NCBI GenBank assembly: GCA_028023455.1
Contig: JAQFVV010012531.1
Location: 1,676,001 to 1,740,000 of the forward strand
Length of the DNA: 64,000 nucleotides
Reading direction: 5' to 3'
Origin: Epiperipatus broadwayi
Taxonomy: Eukaryota; Onychophora; Udeonychophora; Euonychophora; Peripatidae
The notes below the pieces were generated by a model. It saw only the letters and a list, made by a program, of their open reading frames with translations. It was not told where the DNA came from and made no database searches. Position numbers and translations under genes: made by a program. Numbering within the stretch: position 1 is the stretch's first letter; each line of letters starts with the position of its first letter. Positions 11,401-22,629 of the stretch are shown here, in pieces.

Positions 11401-11699
11401 TATTATTACTACTTATTTAAATAATACATTTTAAATTCAGGAGCAAACTCTCATGTGATGTGATGGACTGTGTCTTTTCCTTATACAAAGTCAGGAATCT
11501 TTCAGCAAGTATGACCAGAGAAACCTGTTAGTCACTTTAGCTTCCCTTTCCACTTACCACTCTAAGTTTTCTAATATTCTTCTATCCTGCTCAATCCTGT
11601 TTCCACAACATAATCTTTGTCAACTCCCTGGCCTTTATATCTCAATCACCTTATCTCTTCCCAAAGCCAGCATAAAAAACAATAACCCACAATCAGCAT

Positions 11700-12075
11700 A
11701 ATCACTTTGTTTATATTTATTCTTTCACAACTTCATTATTTGCCCTTTCTGCTTTCAGGCATTTACATTCAATTAACAGATGCCTAATATTTTCTATGTC
11801 TGCCTTACTCAACTTGCAGACTAAATCACCCATATTTTTCCATTTATGTGTATATTCCTTTGTTGCTAAAGATCCCATTTGAGCCTTAATTGATAAACTA
11901 CTTTCCTTGCTATTGTCATAAATTATCTTGCACCAATATTCTGTTTACTTCTATATATATTTAAACTCTTTTTACTCTTCATACTGGTTCTCCATCTCTC
12001 CAACTCCCTACTACTTATTAATGCATCTATTCTTCTCCATTCCTTAACACAATAACAATCAACAATTCTCCTAAC
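11700..12075 (-). pseudogene. ORF2 C-terminus and start of 3' UTR, CR1-like copy B
   Basis: This stretch is closely similar to 820-1215 in copy A but carries more stops. It includes the degraded zinc motif and the block preceding it. Similarity continues through the 3' UTR to about 11456. The similarity ends at about 12075 (copy A 1220), which marks the edge of the foreign segment in copy A. Confidence 0.7.
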
Positions 12076-12599
12076 ACAATATATCACACCCTTTTGCATA
12101 AATATACTGACATGAATTCTTTACCCAAATCTTTTGCATATCACATTACCTTTCTCACCCATCTTGTTGTCTGATTCATAACCCAATTAAATACTATTTT
12201 GGCTATTCTTTTATTAACCATAACTGCAATCCACCGAACATTTTTATTTTGCTTTTTGCATCTCTCATATAAAAACTTGACCATCTCATTTCTCTTTGAA
12301 TTTCCTCCTTTGCCGTTGACACATCTACATCTAATGCATGCCTTCTTACTTCTCTTTATACTTTTTTAAGTAATCTAACATCCCTTAACTAACACATAAT
12401 GCATCATTAACATATGTTAACCCTGCTACTGCCACTCCCTTCCATACAATTCTTGCTATATCATACTTATTATATGAAAACCCTGTTAACTTTTTTTCTT
12501 TTCTTCATTTATTAATTTTATCTTTTATTCATCCAAGCATCTTCTCTGATTACTTAAGATAATTCCCAAATAATTATATCTATTCACCACATTTAACTT

Positions 12600-13965
12600 T
12601 ATATCCCCTAATAAGAGACTTCTCTTTCCCCAGCGTTAATCATCATTAATTCTGATTTTTCTTCATTAAATTTAATCCCCATCTCTTCAGCCACCCTTGA
12701 ACATATTCTCAGAATAACATCTATATCTTTCTGCACACAAAAATACATCATCCACAAATAAATTACCTGACAATGTATATACTCCCTTGCCATGTATTAA
12801 TGGTATCTCTAACCCTCTTCCTAATCGTTCAATTGCTCTCTTCATTTCTCTCAAATACAACAACACCAAATAGGTGACCTAGGTCATCCTTGCCTTAGTC
12901 CCACCCCATTTTTAACTTTAACTGATTCTATATTTCCTAATTGATATGTATAGTAATTATTTTTCATATAATTTTTTAATAATATCCATTAAAGCTCCAT
13001 TCATTCCCAAATTTACTAAACTTACCCATAATCTATTTGTATTTCCTCTATCATATGCCTTCTCTATATCTATAAAACTCATATATAACTGTCTACCTGA
13101 ATTCCTACTTATATCCATATGTTATGGATCTACAAATAAACTATATCCTATATACCTATCTGATCTAAAACCTCCTTGCATTTACCCTCTACATTATTTT
13201 CTTCCATCCATTTTGCAACTTTTCCAGCTATTATATATGAGAAAACTTTATATAAAACTGATGTTACCGCTATCAGTCTATAATTCTTTAATTTTCTATG
13301 ATCCTTATCTTTTTTTTAAATAATAATCTTACTCTTGTAGTACACTAACTACCTGGAAAAAGTCTTCTGTGCCATTTTATTAAAACATAATAATAGCTTT
13401 ACTTTTGCCCTATGCTCTAAATTCATTACCATCTCTGCTGCCCATCCATCTAAATCTCTTTCCTTTCCACTTTTCAATTTCTTCCCTGCCTCATTCAGTT
13501 AATTTTCTGTAAACCTAATATTCCCATTGCTATAAGCTTTTATGTTTTCTATTGCTCTGCCCTTCACATCTAACATCCTTTCTATATCCAATACATATCT
13601 ATTTAAGATTCTCTCTAATTCTTCTATAGAGCTGTACTCTGTTGCCTCATCATCTAGTAATACTATCTCTCTCTCCCTTACATTTCTTTATTTAATGTAA
13701 TTCCAATTTTTTTTTATTCCCATCCCTTCCACTTTCATTAATATCCTCCCACAATTTACTATTCAATTTCATTCTCTCTCTATAATTATCTATTTTAGCC
13801 AACTTCTTCCTTTCTAAGTACTTTTTCCATTTAGTATTAATATCTTTTTCACTTTTTTTGTTCTTAATAGCACATTTATATTCTGTGCATGCTATTTTCT
13901 TCTCTTTTACACTTTTACTAACTCTCATTTTTATTACTTTTATTCTTCTGAATATTCTCACCTAC
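12600..13965 (-). pseudogene. Linker and reverse transcriptase of CR1-like ORF2 (copy B)
   Basis: The minus strand encodes a lysine-rich linker (13961-13692, WKKYLERKKLAKIDNYRERM), then fingers (13400-13140, the same LLFK...YRPI...GGFRSDR series as copy A) and palm. The catalytic block is NLFVDDVFLCAE near 12770-12740 (the usual YADD here reads FVDD), followed by EEMGIKFNEEKSELM. Frames change between blocks. The missing intact frame rules out activity. Confidence 0.75.
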
Positions 13966-14088
13966 AACTTTATTTGCCACTTTTTCTATTTCATCACATC
14001 AGTCCTTATATTCATCCCCAACAAACTCTTCCATGGTTTCTTGAACTTGTATTTTATACTCTTCCTACTTATTCATATCATTCACTCT

Positions 14089-14835
14089 CTATCCACATCT
14101 TTCACTATTATTTCTATTCTCCATCACATTACTAAGCATTTCTATTACAAAGTAGTTATGATCACTATTACATACTCTCTCTTCATTATCAAACACCTTA
14201 ATTTTCTGCCCTTTATTCATTTCCCCTTTTTCTACCAATACATAATTTATTGTGTGGAATATATTATTTCTAGACCATGTGGAATATATTATTTCTAGAC
14301 CATGTGTATTGTCCCTCTTAAATATTTGATAAATTTCCAATGCTCAAATTCACTCTAACAAAATTTCTTCAAAAGCTGTCCATTCTTATTATCTACATGA
14401 TCAATTTCTTCAATATGTCCATCATATCCCTTATAACCATTATTCTCTTCCCTTTTTCTTTAAAACTCTGTCCATACTTAACTAGACATTTATATATGCT
14501 ACTGTTCCACTCCATTATAGTTTGACTATCTCTAGTAGCTATATAAACTATAGCCACCATTCATTCTTGTCTTCCCAACCTTATTTCAAACCAAAAATGT
14601 TCTTGACATTTAACAGTATTTAAATATTTTTTTGATATATCACCTATACCACCACCATTTTTTCTTTTTCTTTTCTATTTATACCCTATCATACCAAATC
14701 TTCCAAAATAGGTTTTTCTTCTTCTCTTAGATGTGTTTCCACTACTTCTAATTTCTCAAGCTCTTCATTTTCAATTGCTTTGTTTAATTCCAGCCACTTT
14801 TCTGGTCTCCTATCACCTTGCATATTCAAATATCA
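14089..14835 (-). pseudogene. Endonuclease domain of CR1-like ORF2
   Basis: The minus strand carries an AP-endonuclease-like domain in several frames. LNMQGDRRPEKW (near 14810) is the N-terminal Asn block, VVETHLREEEKP (near 14730) matches the 'Glu-T-W/H' block, GGGIGDIS (near 14650) is the glycine block, and YVLVEKG with SDHNYFVIEM (14250-14120) is the C-terminal SDH catalytic block. The domain nicks target DNA to prime reverse transcription. A 25-bp tandem duplication at 14254-14303 and other indels shift the frame, so it is dead. Confidence 0.75.
14254..14303. repeat. 25-bp perfect tandem duplication
   Basis: Two identical 25-bp units (14254-14278 and 14279-14303) lie in the endonuclease C-terminal part of copy B. 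Because 25 is not a multiple of 3, the duplication shifts the reading frame. It looks recent because the two units are identical. Confidence 0.85.
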
Positions 14836-15019
14836 AATTTTTAAAATTTCTCCTTTTCTAATTATTCTTTCTTCTCCATTAGGTTTATAAATAACTCACC
14901 ATTAATTTTACAGACCCATTCCCTCTCCACATCTACACTTTACTACCCTTTGCTTATTATTTACATCCCATCCATTCTTTTTTTTGTTGATAATACTGCA
15001 ATTTAAAACTCCATCCCTT

Positions 15020-15970
15020 TTATAAGTTTCCCAAATTATATTCTTTATAAATCATACTCCCTAAAACTTCACTTCCTTGTTTTCCTAAGTGCAAGCTATC
15101 TTTACTATATAACTCCCTCTTTCCAATAAACCAATTCCACACATCCACAAACATAACATTATTTCTCTCACACAATTTTTTCAATCTCTCATTTATATAA
15201 CATGCTCTATCTAAGAAATAGTTATTGTCAAATCTTGGTAATAATCCAACTACCGCTACTCTTCCTTTAATCTTACTCAAATTCCTAATCAGTTCTATGT
15301 ACTCATCCATTATTCTCTCTGATGGTTCTGACAAGTTATTAGTCCCTACCATAACATACACATCTCTACTACCTTGCTTTTTTACTTTATCTGTCACATT
15401 CCTAATTCTAGATCCAGGCAAACATACTCTTACATACCAACTTCTATTTTCCCTTGCAATTATTTCCCCATATTCTCCAATTAGTGAATTTTCTATCAAT
15501 ACTGTCACATAATATACTTTCTCTGCTCCATCCATCACATTTTCTACCATCTTCTGGACCTTCTTATTTATTTCTTCCTTATCATTTCTACTCAGTAATT
15601 CATTTATCTGCTCACACTTCATCTCTAACAATCTTAATTTTGTTTCTACATCCTCCATCTCTTTCTATATCTTACTTATTCTTTGGCTTATCATCTCCAT
15701 TGAAATACTAATTTCTTCACCCATATCTCCTGACACTCCACTAAAACTATACTGTGTCCTATCTTCCTCAACTACATTTTGCTCTATTTCCCCTGGCATT
15801 CTCTTTAGACTATCTACACTTAGAAACCACTTTCTCACCTCTTTTATCATATTTATACCCTGTCTACATAACCATAAACCTATTACATCCTTCCTGATCT
15901 TATTCAAACATTTCAAGTGATAAATCTTATCAACACGATACACTCTACCAGAGCACCCTTAGTTTTCTTT
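15020..15970 (-). pseudogene. ORF1 of CR1-like element: zinc-finger-like region plus SGNH/GDSL esterase domain
   Basis: One minus-strand frame runs from about 15970 to 15020, broken only by a single in-frame stop at 15665-15667. The start holds a PHD-like cysteine/histidine pattern (GCSG, HLKC, LWLC). The C-terminal 212 residues form an SGNH hydrolase domain: serine block LIENSLIG (normally GDSL), glycine block CLPGSRI, block III VGTNNL and block V DSLHLG, so the Ser, Gly, Asn and Asp-His positions all remain. Esterase domains in ORF1 are known from the CR1 clade, where they are thought to help the RNP associate with membranes or nucleic acid. A coiled-coil-like stretch (MEDVETKLRLLEMKCEQ) precedes it. 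Gag-like function is inferred. Confidence 0.8.
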
Positions 15971-15979
15971 TGATGATTA

Positions 15980-16720
15980 TATATACATTGTGGAATACAA
16001 ATGCAATCCATATTCATTATTTCCCAAGTCACCTATTCTATATTTGACCTTATACTTCCTTTTTTACTCTTCAAATTCCCTTGCACACAACGATAAAAAC
16101 TTCACTTTCTTTCAAAAACGATCAATCTATAACCATGTGTTTTCCGACCTTGGGTCTCCAAAACATTATCTTTTTTCTTATAAATCATTGTTCTTAAATA
16201 AATAAAAAAAAATTTAATAGCAGACTTACTAAAAACCAATTAACTTACATACTACTTTGTTATAAATATCCTTACACTAACACACACTCATCAAAATAAC
16301 TTTTATTTAAAAAAATTTTTCTATATATAAAATGGCAAAGGAAAATCTTTTTAGCCTTTAAAAAATTTTTCAACCTTTCAAATTTCAATTAATTCACTCT
16401 CGGTAACAAGTTACACTTTCATACACAATAAACAGTCTTTATGTCAATGCTCTCAGATGATTAATCGTATACGCTTGAAACAAATCCCAAAAATATATTA
16501 TAAAACAAACACAATATACTTAGCTTTGATCTTTCTATTTATCCTGCTTTCAGTACTGCCATCCATTATAGATAAAGTAATCAATAGTTACTAGATGGTT
16601 GTGTATTTCGAATCCATATTAATTGCTATTCTATCCATATTACCAGACTAGTTTCTGGCTTATAACCTTTAATCAAGAAGAAGCTTTGAATCTGAATTAA
16701 GTTTTTACAACTTTATTGCA
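15980..16720. other. Gene-less stretch
   Basis: AT-rich sequence between the 5' end of the CR1-like element and the hAT end. Around 16645-16700 a piece resembling the internal part of the TTAA-ended MITE (ACTAGTTTCTGGCTTAT) is visible. No gene was supported. Confidence 0.35.
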
Positions 16721-16725
16721 TAGAT

Positions 16726-16790
16726 CAGCATTTTTCAACAAGTGTGCCATGAAAAATTTTAAAAGTTATTTATTAAATAATTTTTAAAAG
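16726..16790 (+). mobile_element. hAT transposon terminal sequence
   Basis: CAGCATTTTTCAACAAGTGT followed by GCCATGAAAAATTTTAAAAG is the classic terminal sequence of hAT elements of the ZBED-transposase type, which start CAGNGTTTCTCAACCAGTGTGCC. It lies about 0.7 kb left of the hAT transposase relics and is probably their left end. No clear 8-bp target duplication was identified. Confidence 0.55.
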
Positions 16791-17389
16791 AAGTCCAAAG
16801 CATAATAAGTATTTATACCAAAATTTAATCCCCTTTAAATTGATTGTACGAGTATATCATTATTATAAAAATAAACATATACATAATATAGTAAAAATAT
16901 ATATGCATAAGCAAAAATATATATGTATAACACTAGTTTATTTCTAAAATGAATAGGTGTTGCTTTGAAAAATGAGATAATGCGACATGTCCAACAATAG
17001 TTCAATTTGACAAGGACTTGTTGATGAATACTGATATATATTGTAATCATCCAAAATGAATGAAGCCATGTTATGGCAGTATTGCTTGCATAAACAAATT
17101 TTGACTCATCAATTTCTGAGGTCATGTAACTTGTACTGAATATGTTATATAATATTATCTAGATTTGAAATAATAAAATAGTTAGATATAATTACTTGTC
17201 AATTAGTTGTTTTAAAATTTTTCCAAGTGTGTTTAATTAATATCTGTATTTATTTTTACAAGATATAACTTGTTGATTTACTAGTTTTTTTTTTTTTTTA
17301 AATTACAGTGTTCAATTAAAATGATCAACTTTTTAATTAAAAAACAAAAATTATAAGACAATGCTAGTGTGTCAAGAAAATATCTTGAC

Positions 17390-17975
17390 CTTTGTTATTA
17401 TTTGGAGTGATAGACAAAATAAAAACTATTCTATAATATTTTCTTTGCAAACAAATCCATTGAATCCTAAAAATTGAGGTTATCACTGATATCAGTAGAT
17501 TCCTCCAACTGAATTATGAAGTTTACTTCTTTGAGATGAGATAATAATTGCATTATCTGAGAGTAAAATTTTTTAAAATTATTTTTTGTATTCTTTTCCA
17601 AATATTATTTTTACAATTAGATAGCAAGTTGGTAAAACAATGGATTGTGCAATTGTATGAAATTTTATTTTCCTAGCTATAATTTCTGCAACAGCATAAT
17701 TCATTTCTTGTGGTTTATCTGATATTGTTGCATATTTGGTCCAAATTTTTGCTTGTTTAGTATTACTGAATGCAAGTCATCTGAAATATTCTACTGGTTT
17801 TATGGACAAATGACAATGTCCAAATTGCAAATAACTCTGTAATACCCATAACTTAATTTGTTAATATTTGCCACAAATTACGCATTTGGGACATATCAAA
17901 TTTCCTCCACTACATATAAAATCAACTGGTAAATAATTTTGATTATATCGATAAATAATTGTTTGTAATTTGGTT
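17390..17975 (-). pseudogene. hAT transposase 5' part, inverted copy
   Basis: The reverse complement of this stretch matches 17990-18560 and encodes the same N-terminal half of a hAT transposase. The catalytic-core block QLEESTDISD is readable near 17510-17480, and a LFAKK...NSF continuation follows toward 17400. It stops there, whereas the + copy continues to 19590. Stops occur throughout. The two copies are head to head, with only about 15-20 bp between the arms. Confidence 0.7.
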
Positions 17976-18560
17976 GTTAATTTATTGGATACCAAATTAA
18001 AAACAATTATTCATCAACTTAATAAAAATTATTTATCATTTGGTTTCATATGTAATGGAAGAAATCCACCACATCCCACATGTGGAATTTGTGGCAAACA
18101 TTAGCAGGTGAAACTATAGTATTGAGAGACATTTGCAATCCATACATTTGCATTTATCCATAAAACCAGTATAATATTTCAGATTACTTGTACTCAGTAA
18201 TACTAAAAAAGCAAAAATATGAATCAAATATGCAGTGGTATCAGATAAAGTATAAAAAGTGAGTTATACAGTTCCAGAAATCATACCTAAAAAAATGAAA
18301 CCTCTTACAATTGCACATTCCATTATTTTACCAGCCTGCTGTACTATTGCAAAAATAATGTTTGGAGAAAATTAAGAAAATGAAAATTTAAAAATTCCAT
18401 TCTCAGATAATATAATTTCTCAATGTTTAAGTAATATTTCACTTCAAACAAGTGAATACATTTGTGATTCAATTGAGTGAATCTACTAATATCAGCAATA
18501 AAACACATCTTTTAGTCTTCAGTAGATTTGTTTGCAAAAAAGAAATCATAGAACAGTTTT
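17400..18560. repeat. Large imperfect palindrome of hAT sequence
   Basis: Left arm 17400-17965 and right arm 17995-18560 are inverted copies. The apex near 17982 contains a small internal hairpin (AATTTGGT/ACCAAATT). The arms have diverged by substitutions and small indels but align end to end by eye. It would form a cruciform or long hairpin RNA. Confidence 0.7.
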
Positions 18561-19590
18561 TATTATGTAGAACACTAATAACAATAAAGAGTGAAGATAT
18601 TTTCAATTTGATTGACAATTACTTCAATTATAATAACTTACCTTGGAATTCCTGCTTAAGTATTTGTGTGGATAGAATTCCATATATTGTCTGGAAGTAT
18701 AAAAGGATTTATTGCCTTTGCGCAAAAAAAAAAAAAAATCCAAAAATTAATTTTATACAGAGTAGTGCTAGCATCAAAATCATTTGTGCCTGAATTACAG
18801 AAAATCTTAGACAACACATTAAAATTATTAATTACATAAAAAGCAGGCCATTATAATCAAAGTTATTTGCAAAATTATATTCCTCAATGAATGCTTCTCA
18901 TATACAAGTGAGATGGTTATCTCAAGGAAGAGTTTAAGGATTAAAAGAAATATCAATCTTTTATAAAAAACAACATTCTAAATTAGGTGCTTACTTTGTG
19001 ATAAGAACTGGTGTAATCAAGTTGCATTTCTTGCAGATTTATTTCAGTGTTCAACACATTTAATAAGATTATGTAAAGAAATTAATATATTCTCACATTA
19101 TCAAGATCTTCAGGAAAAAAAAAAAAGTTATTTTGGAAGAAAAGGATTAAAGGAGAAAATGCAGTAACAAATGTTACAAACTTGATTTATTGTATACAAA
19201 TTTGGAAAATATTTCTTTGCACCTACACTTGATATAATATCTCTGGATTGGGTGAGAAATCCCTTTGTTTTAAGTATGTGTATGTCATCAAATTTAAATA
19301 TTACAGAAGAGGATCTTATTAATAGAAATAAAAAATAGTAGAGGATTGCAAATAAAATATTTAACAATAGATATTACATCATTTTGGCAATCCCTCGAGA
19401 ATTAATTTTGAATATCACAAAAAAAAAAAGCAATAGAAATAATTTTTCCATTCTTAATGTCATAATTACATGATGCAAGCTTGATCATGGTTAGAATTTT
19501 TGGAAAAAGATCTAAGAATATACCTGTCTAAAATTTGACCTTGCAAAAAAGATATTCTAAAAAACCCCAAGGTCAGATGTCTTATTAAAT
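17990..19590 (+). pseudogene. hAT transposase (ZBED5/SCAND3-like) pseudogene
   Basis: The + strand gives hAT transposase blocks in the correct order. KKMKPLTIAHSIILPAC (about 18285-18335) is the N-terminal helical block. FVIQLSESTNISNK (about 18460-18500) is the first RNase H-fold block, followed by RFVCKKEIIEQFLLCRTL and CVDRIPYIVW (degenerate 'C-T-D-G-A-P'). SRPL...SKLFAKLYSSM and VRWLSQGRV lie at about 18840-18930, and the C-terminal dimerisation block DLRIYLSKI at about 19510-19540. This order is typical of ZBED5/SCAND3-type domesticated hATs and their parental transposons. There are many frameshifts and stops; the longest open part is 18452-18793. It is a transposon relic, not a host gene. 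Confidence 0.8.
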
Positions 19591-19746
19591 GTGTAAACTA
19601 AAACAGACAAAACTCTCCATACAGTAGTGCCATTCAATGCAAACCAGAGTAATCAATGGATGCAAGATTTGTGCATAAAATTTCTATCTAGTGCCTACTC
19701 ATTCAATATCCGAAATGGTGATCATGTGATGTTATGTGTAAACTAA
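19583..19746 (+). repeat. TTAA-ended MITE fragment
   Basis: This is an internal part of the MITE family seen at 58626-59446. It includes ACAGACAAAACTCTCCATAC, the GTGCATAAAAT block and the CATTCAATATCC block, then the outer arm GGTGATCATGTGATG. The 14-mer ATGTGTAAACTAAA occurs at both ends (near 19588 and 19732). The fragment abuts the end of the hAT pseudogene. Confidence 0.6.
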
Positions 19747-19749
19747 ACT

Positions 19750-22140
19750 GAAAAATATGTAAATTTAAGTTTTTTTAAGAATTTTAATTATTTTTTTATT
19801 ATAAATTATAATAAATTGTTTTGCTTGCGTTAATAAATAAATCATAAAAAAGTGTATTCTTTTCTGATCGTCAAAATATGTTGTGAAGTTAACTATAAAT
19901 TCAAGTTTGCCATGAGATAAAAAAGTAGAAAACATTGACAAAGATAGTTAGTTGGTCTTTGAATCTTATTGCGAAAATAATGACTTCTTTACTGTTCAAT
20001 GGAGAAATAACAAAGAATTTTTTATTATGCAGTAAATTATTCAAAACGGTTTTGTCTTTTGCCTACAGTATATATGATTGCAAGTCTTTTACATAATTTA
20101 AAGCAAAACCTGCATACATTATTATTACTGCCTAAAGTTTTACTATTTGATTGCATAAATATCATCATTGAATCTTACTGCATCTTATTTTCATTATTCT
20201 GTCACTTGGCAATCTTTTGTATAATTAAAAAATACACGATGCTAACCTGTTCACAGATTTGATAAAATAACTAAATATATTGAGATATTAAAGATATATG
20301 TAAGTTTTAGCAAACAAACTTTTGCATAATTTAGACAAAATAAACAGAGTATATAGATAAGAGTTAATATCATATAGAATTAAGCAAAGGACACTTAAAT
20401 CATTGAAACAATATGTGTGCAGTGGTTGGAGAGATAAACCTTTGAATGTACTAACTATATATATGAAAATAACCTCTGCATTAAAATAAACTCACCTTCA
20501 TCTTTTTATCTAATATTTTGCAAAATAAACCTAATTTCTACTCGTTTTTTCAATCTTAGTAAACCATCAAATATTAGAGATGTAAGACAGAATATTATAA
20601 GATTAATAAATATATAATATTTGGTATGATAAAGTTCTAAAGTATTCATCATATAAATGTAACACACCTTCTAATATCAACCCCACTGTATTTATATTAG
20701 AGGTTCCTAAACTTATTTGGCCTATTGCCCTCCTTTTATTTATAAAAAAATATTTAAAGCACTCTTGTAAATCAAATAAAACAAATAAAAAGATGCAATA
20801 ACAAATTTGCATTTTTTATGTATCTATATTTATTCCAAATTGAAACATAGTAAGTAAAGATATTATTGTAAATAAGACACCTTGAAGCTTGCAATTATAC
20901 ACTTTTTAATTTTTTACAATCAACTATAGTAACATTCACATCACACACATAATAATTTAAATAAAAATCTTGAATAACATTAAATTTGACCCTAATAATA
21001 AGGATGAACCTTGTGCACTGCCAGAAATTTATTAATGATTGGCTCTATTTTTGTTACTGTATTTTTGAATCAGCTCAATTGACTATCTGATATCAGTTTC
21101 CTTTTTGTAGTTCAAGATTTGTGACTGCAGTGAATCCATGTTTTACTAAATATGATAAAGGTAATGTAATCAAAAACTTTTTGTACTATAATCCATAATC
21201 GAGGATGAAGTATACATATTTGCTTTTGCATACAGAACTATTGGTAACTATTTTTGAATTTAAATTCCTCGTTTATTGAAACTTCTATTAGTTCTTGCAA
21301 TTTTAAACATTCTTCTGTTTGTACTTGTAAAAGCCAAAACTCAATCAGATATGATCATTTTAAGAATCCAAGTCAGAATGGAGAGCTTCCAGGTGCTAAC
21401 AATAAATAAAGCAAGTTTTCATAATGTTTTTATACTGTTGATAAATTTGGAAATTGATTAAATTCTACTTGTCCTAGATTTCATTTGAACACAAGAATTT
21501 TTCTACAACATGAAAATAAAATGTTTTATTTTGATTAAATTCATTTTATCATGTTGGAACTGTACATTTTTTCATTAAATTTATTTTTGGGAATTAATTA
21601 AATTGGCTTGTAAATCATCATCTTTGTTTTTTTAGAAACTCTAGCAATGAGTCAAAGATTTTATGAAATGAATTCAAACTCATGACCCTTTAATAGCCAA
21701 TGAATTTCTTCATGAACTAGAAAATGATTTAATTCATCACTGTTTCAGTACATAGTTATACAACAATATCCATTCATTGAATTGCATTTAATTACATTGA
21801 TTACTTCAATGACTTAATATAATGACTTATGTTCAATCAGTTTTTTGACAACTAAATATTAATAATGAGTGACCCAGAGTAGAATGAATTCATTTGAAAA
21901 TACTTTTTTTAATATTTAAGAAGTCCATTCCCATTGTACCCTATCGTATCAGTCGCAGTTGACAGGGTATAACTCAGGGAATTTTTTTTTTCTTAAAAAA
22001 AAAAATTTTCCACTACATGAAATATCAATTCTATTGTAGTACCAGTTTGCAAATTTTTAGCCAATGATATTTCTTGATATTTTTTTCTTATGAATAGCAT
22101 ATATAATAAAAGTAAGATTTTATTTTCTAACCAAGTTGAC
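19750..22140. other. Gene-less stretch with short hAT-like end
   Basis: Mostly AT-rich sequence with no supported gene. Around 20697-20760 a hAT-terminal-like sequence (AGAGGTTCCTAAACTTATTT then GGCC) is present. Sequence at 20320-20490 weakly resembles 24840-24990 (shared ATGTGYARTRRTTGGAG block), so both are probably copies of an unnamed dispersed repeat. Confidence 0.4.
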
Positions 22141-22159
22141 TCATTAACTTGCATTTAAA

Positions 22160-22200
22160 ACTGTGATGAGATGGTGATCATGTGATGTTTGATGATTTAA
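22160..22200 (-). repeat. TTAA-ended MITE arm
   Basis: GATGGTGATCATGTGATGTT leading to a terminal TTAA matches the outer arm of the MITE family, ending exactly at TTAA (22197-22200). It abuts hAT transposase coding sequence on its right. The opposite arm of this copy was not found. Confidence 0.45.
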
Positions 22201-22620
22201 GTCACAATGTCTTGAGCCATTTCATCAATTCTTTTCACAAAGTTATTATTCAACAGGCATTTTGCAGTAATATCAGATGGTGACTTACGTAATTTAGTGC
22301 ATATTACCTCACTTATACTTGGTATAATTAATTTTTTATCAATAATATACAGTTTTTGTGATTTAGCAACCTCTAAAGATATTCTACAAGAAACATACAC
22401 CACATTGTCATTTTGTTTGATGCTATTAAAAAGAGTTTTGCCAATGTCATTGCTGTCTCAAAATTTTTTTTAATGTGCTTGAAAGTAAAATAAATCCTTA
22501 TCTCTCTCATCACTATGAACTTTTGCCAAATGTTATTGTTGGTTTGAAGTTCCCATAGTTTCACTAGATAAAACTTTTTGACAAATTGGGTACACCCATA
22601 ATGCACACTGTTCATACACT
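22197..22620 (-). pseudogene. hAT transposase N-terminal fragment (second locus)
   Basis: Two overlapping minus frames (22615-22373 and 22403-22197) carry the N-terminal hAT transposase region: SLEVAKSQKLYIIDKKLIIP followed by SEVIC, then NNNFVKRIDEMAQDIV, which matches the family 'LSNNTV-RRI-EM--DI' block just before the catalytic core. The sequence breaks off at 22200, at the TTAA end of a MITE arm. The catalytic DEST block is missing. Diverged from the copies at 17390-19590. Confidence 0.65.
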
Positions 22621-22629
22621 ATTGACTAA

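Larger units (their letters stand above)
11455..15975 (-). mobile_element. CR1-like non-LTR retrotransposon copy B, nearly full length
   Basis: Read on the minus strand from about 15975, the element has ORF1 with a zinc-finger-like start and an SGNH esterase domain (to 15020), then an ORF2 with apurinic-type endonuclease (about 14830-14090), linker (13961-13692), reverse transcriptase (about 13400-12600) and C-terminal region (12075-11700). A 3' UTR follows that ends at a short TCACA-type repeat (about 11456-11468 on +). ORF1 with an esterase domain plus a microsatellite-like 3' end is the known layout of the CR1/L2 group. Stops and frameshifts are scattered, so it is inactive. Copy A at 582-2621 is a second copy of the same family. 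The 5' end is not precisely defined. Confidence 0.85.
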
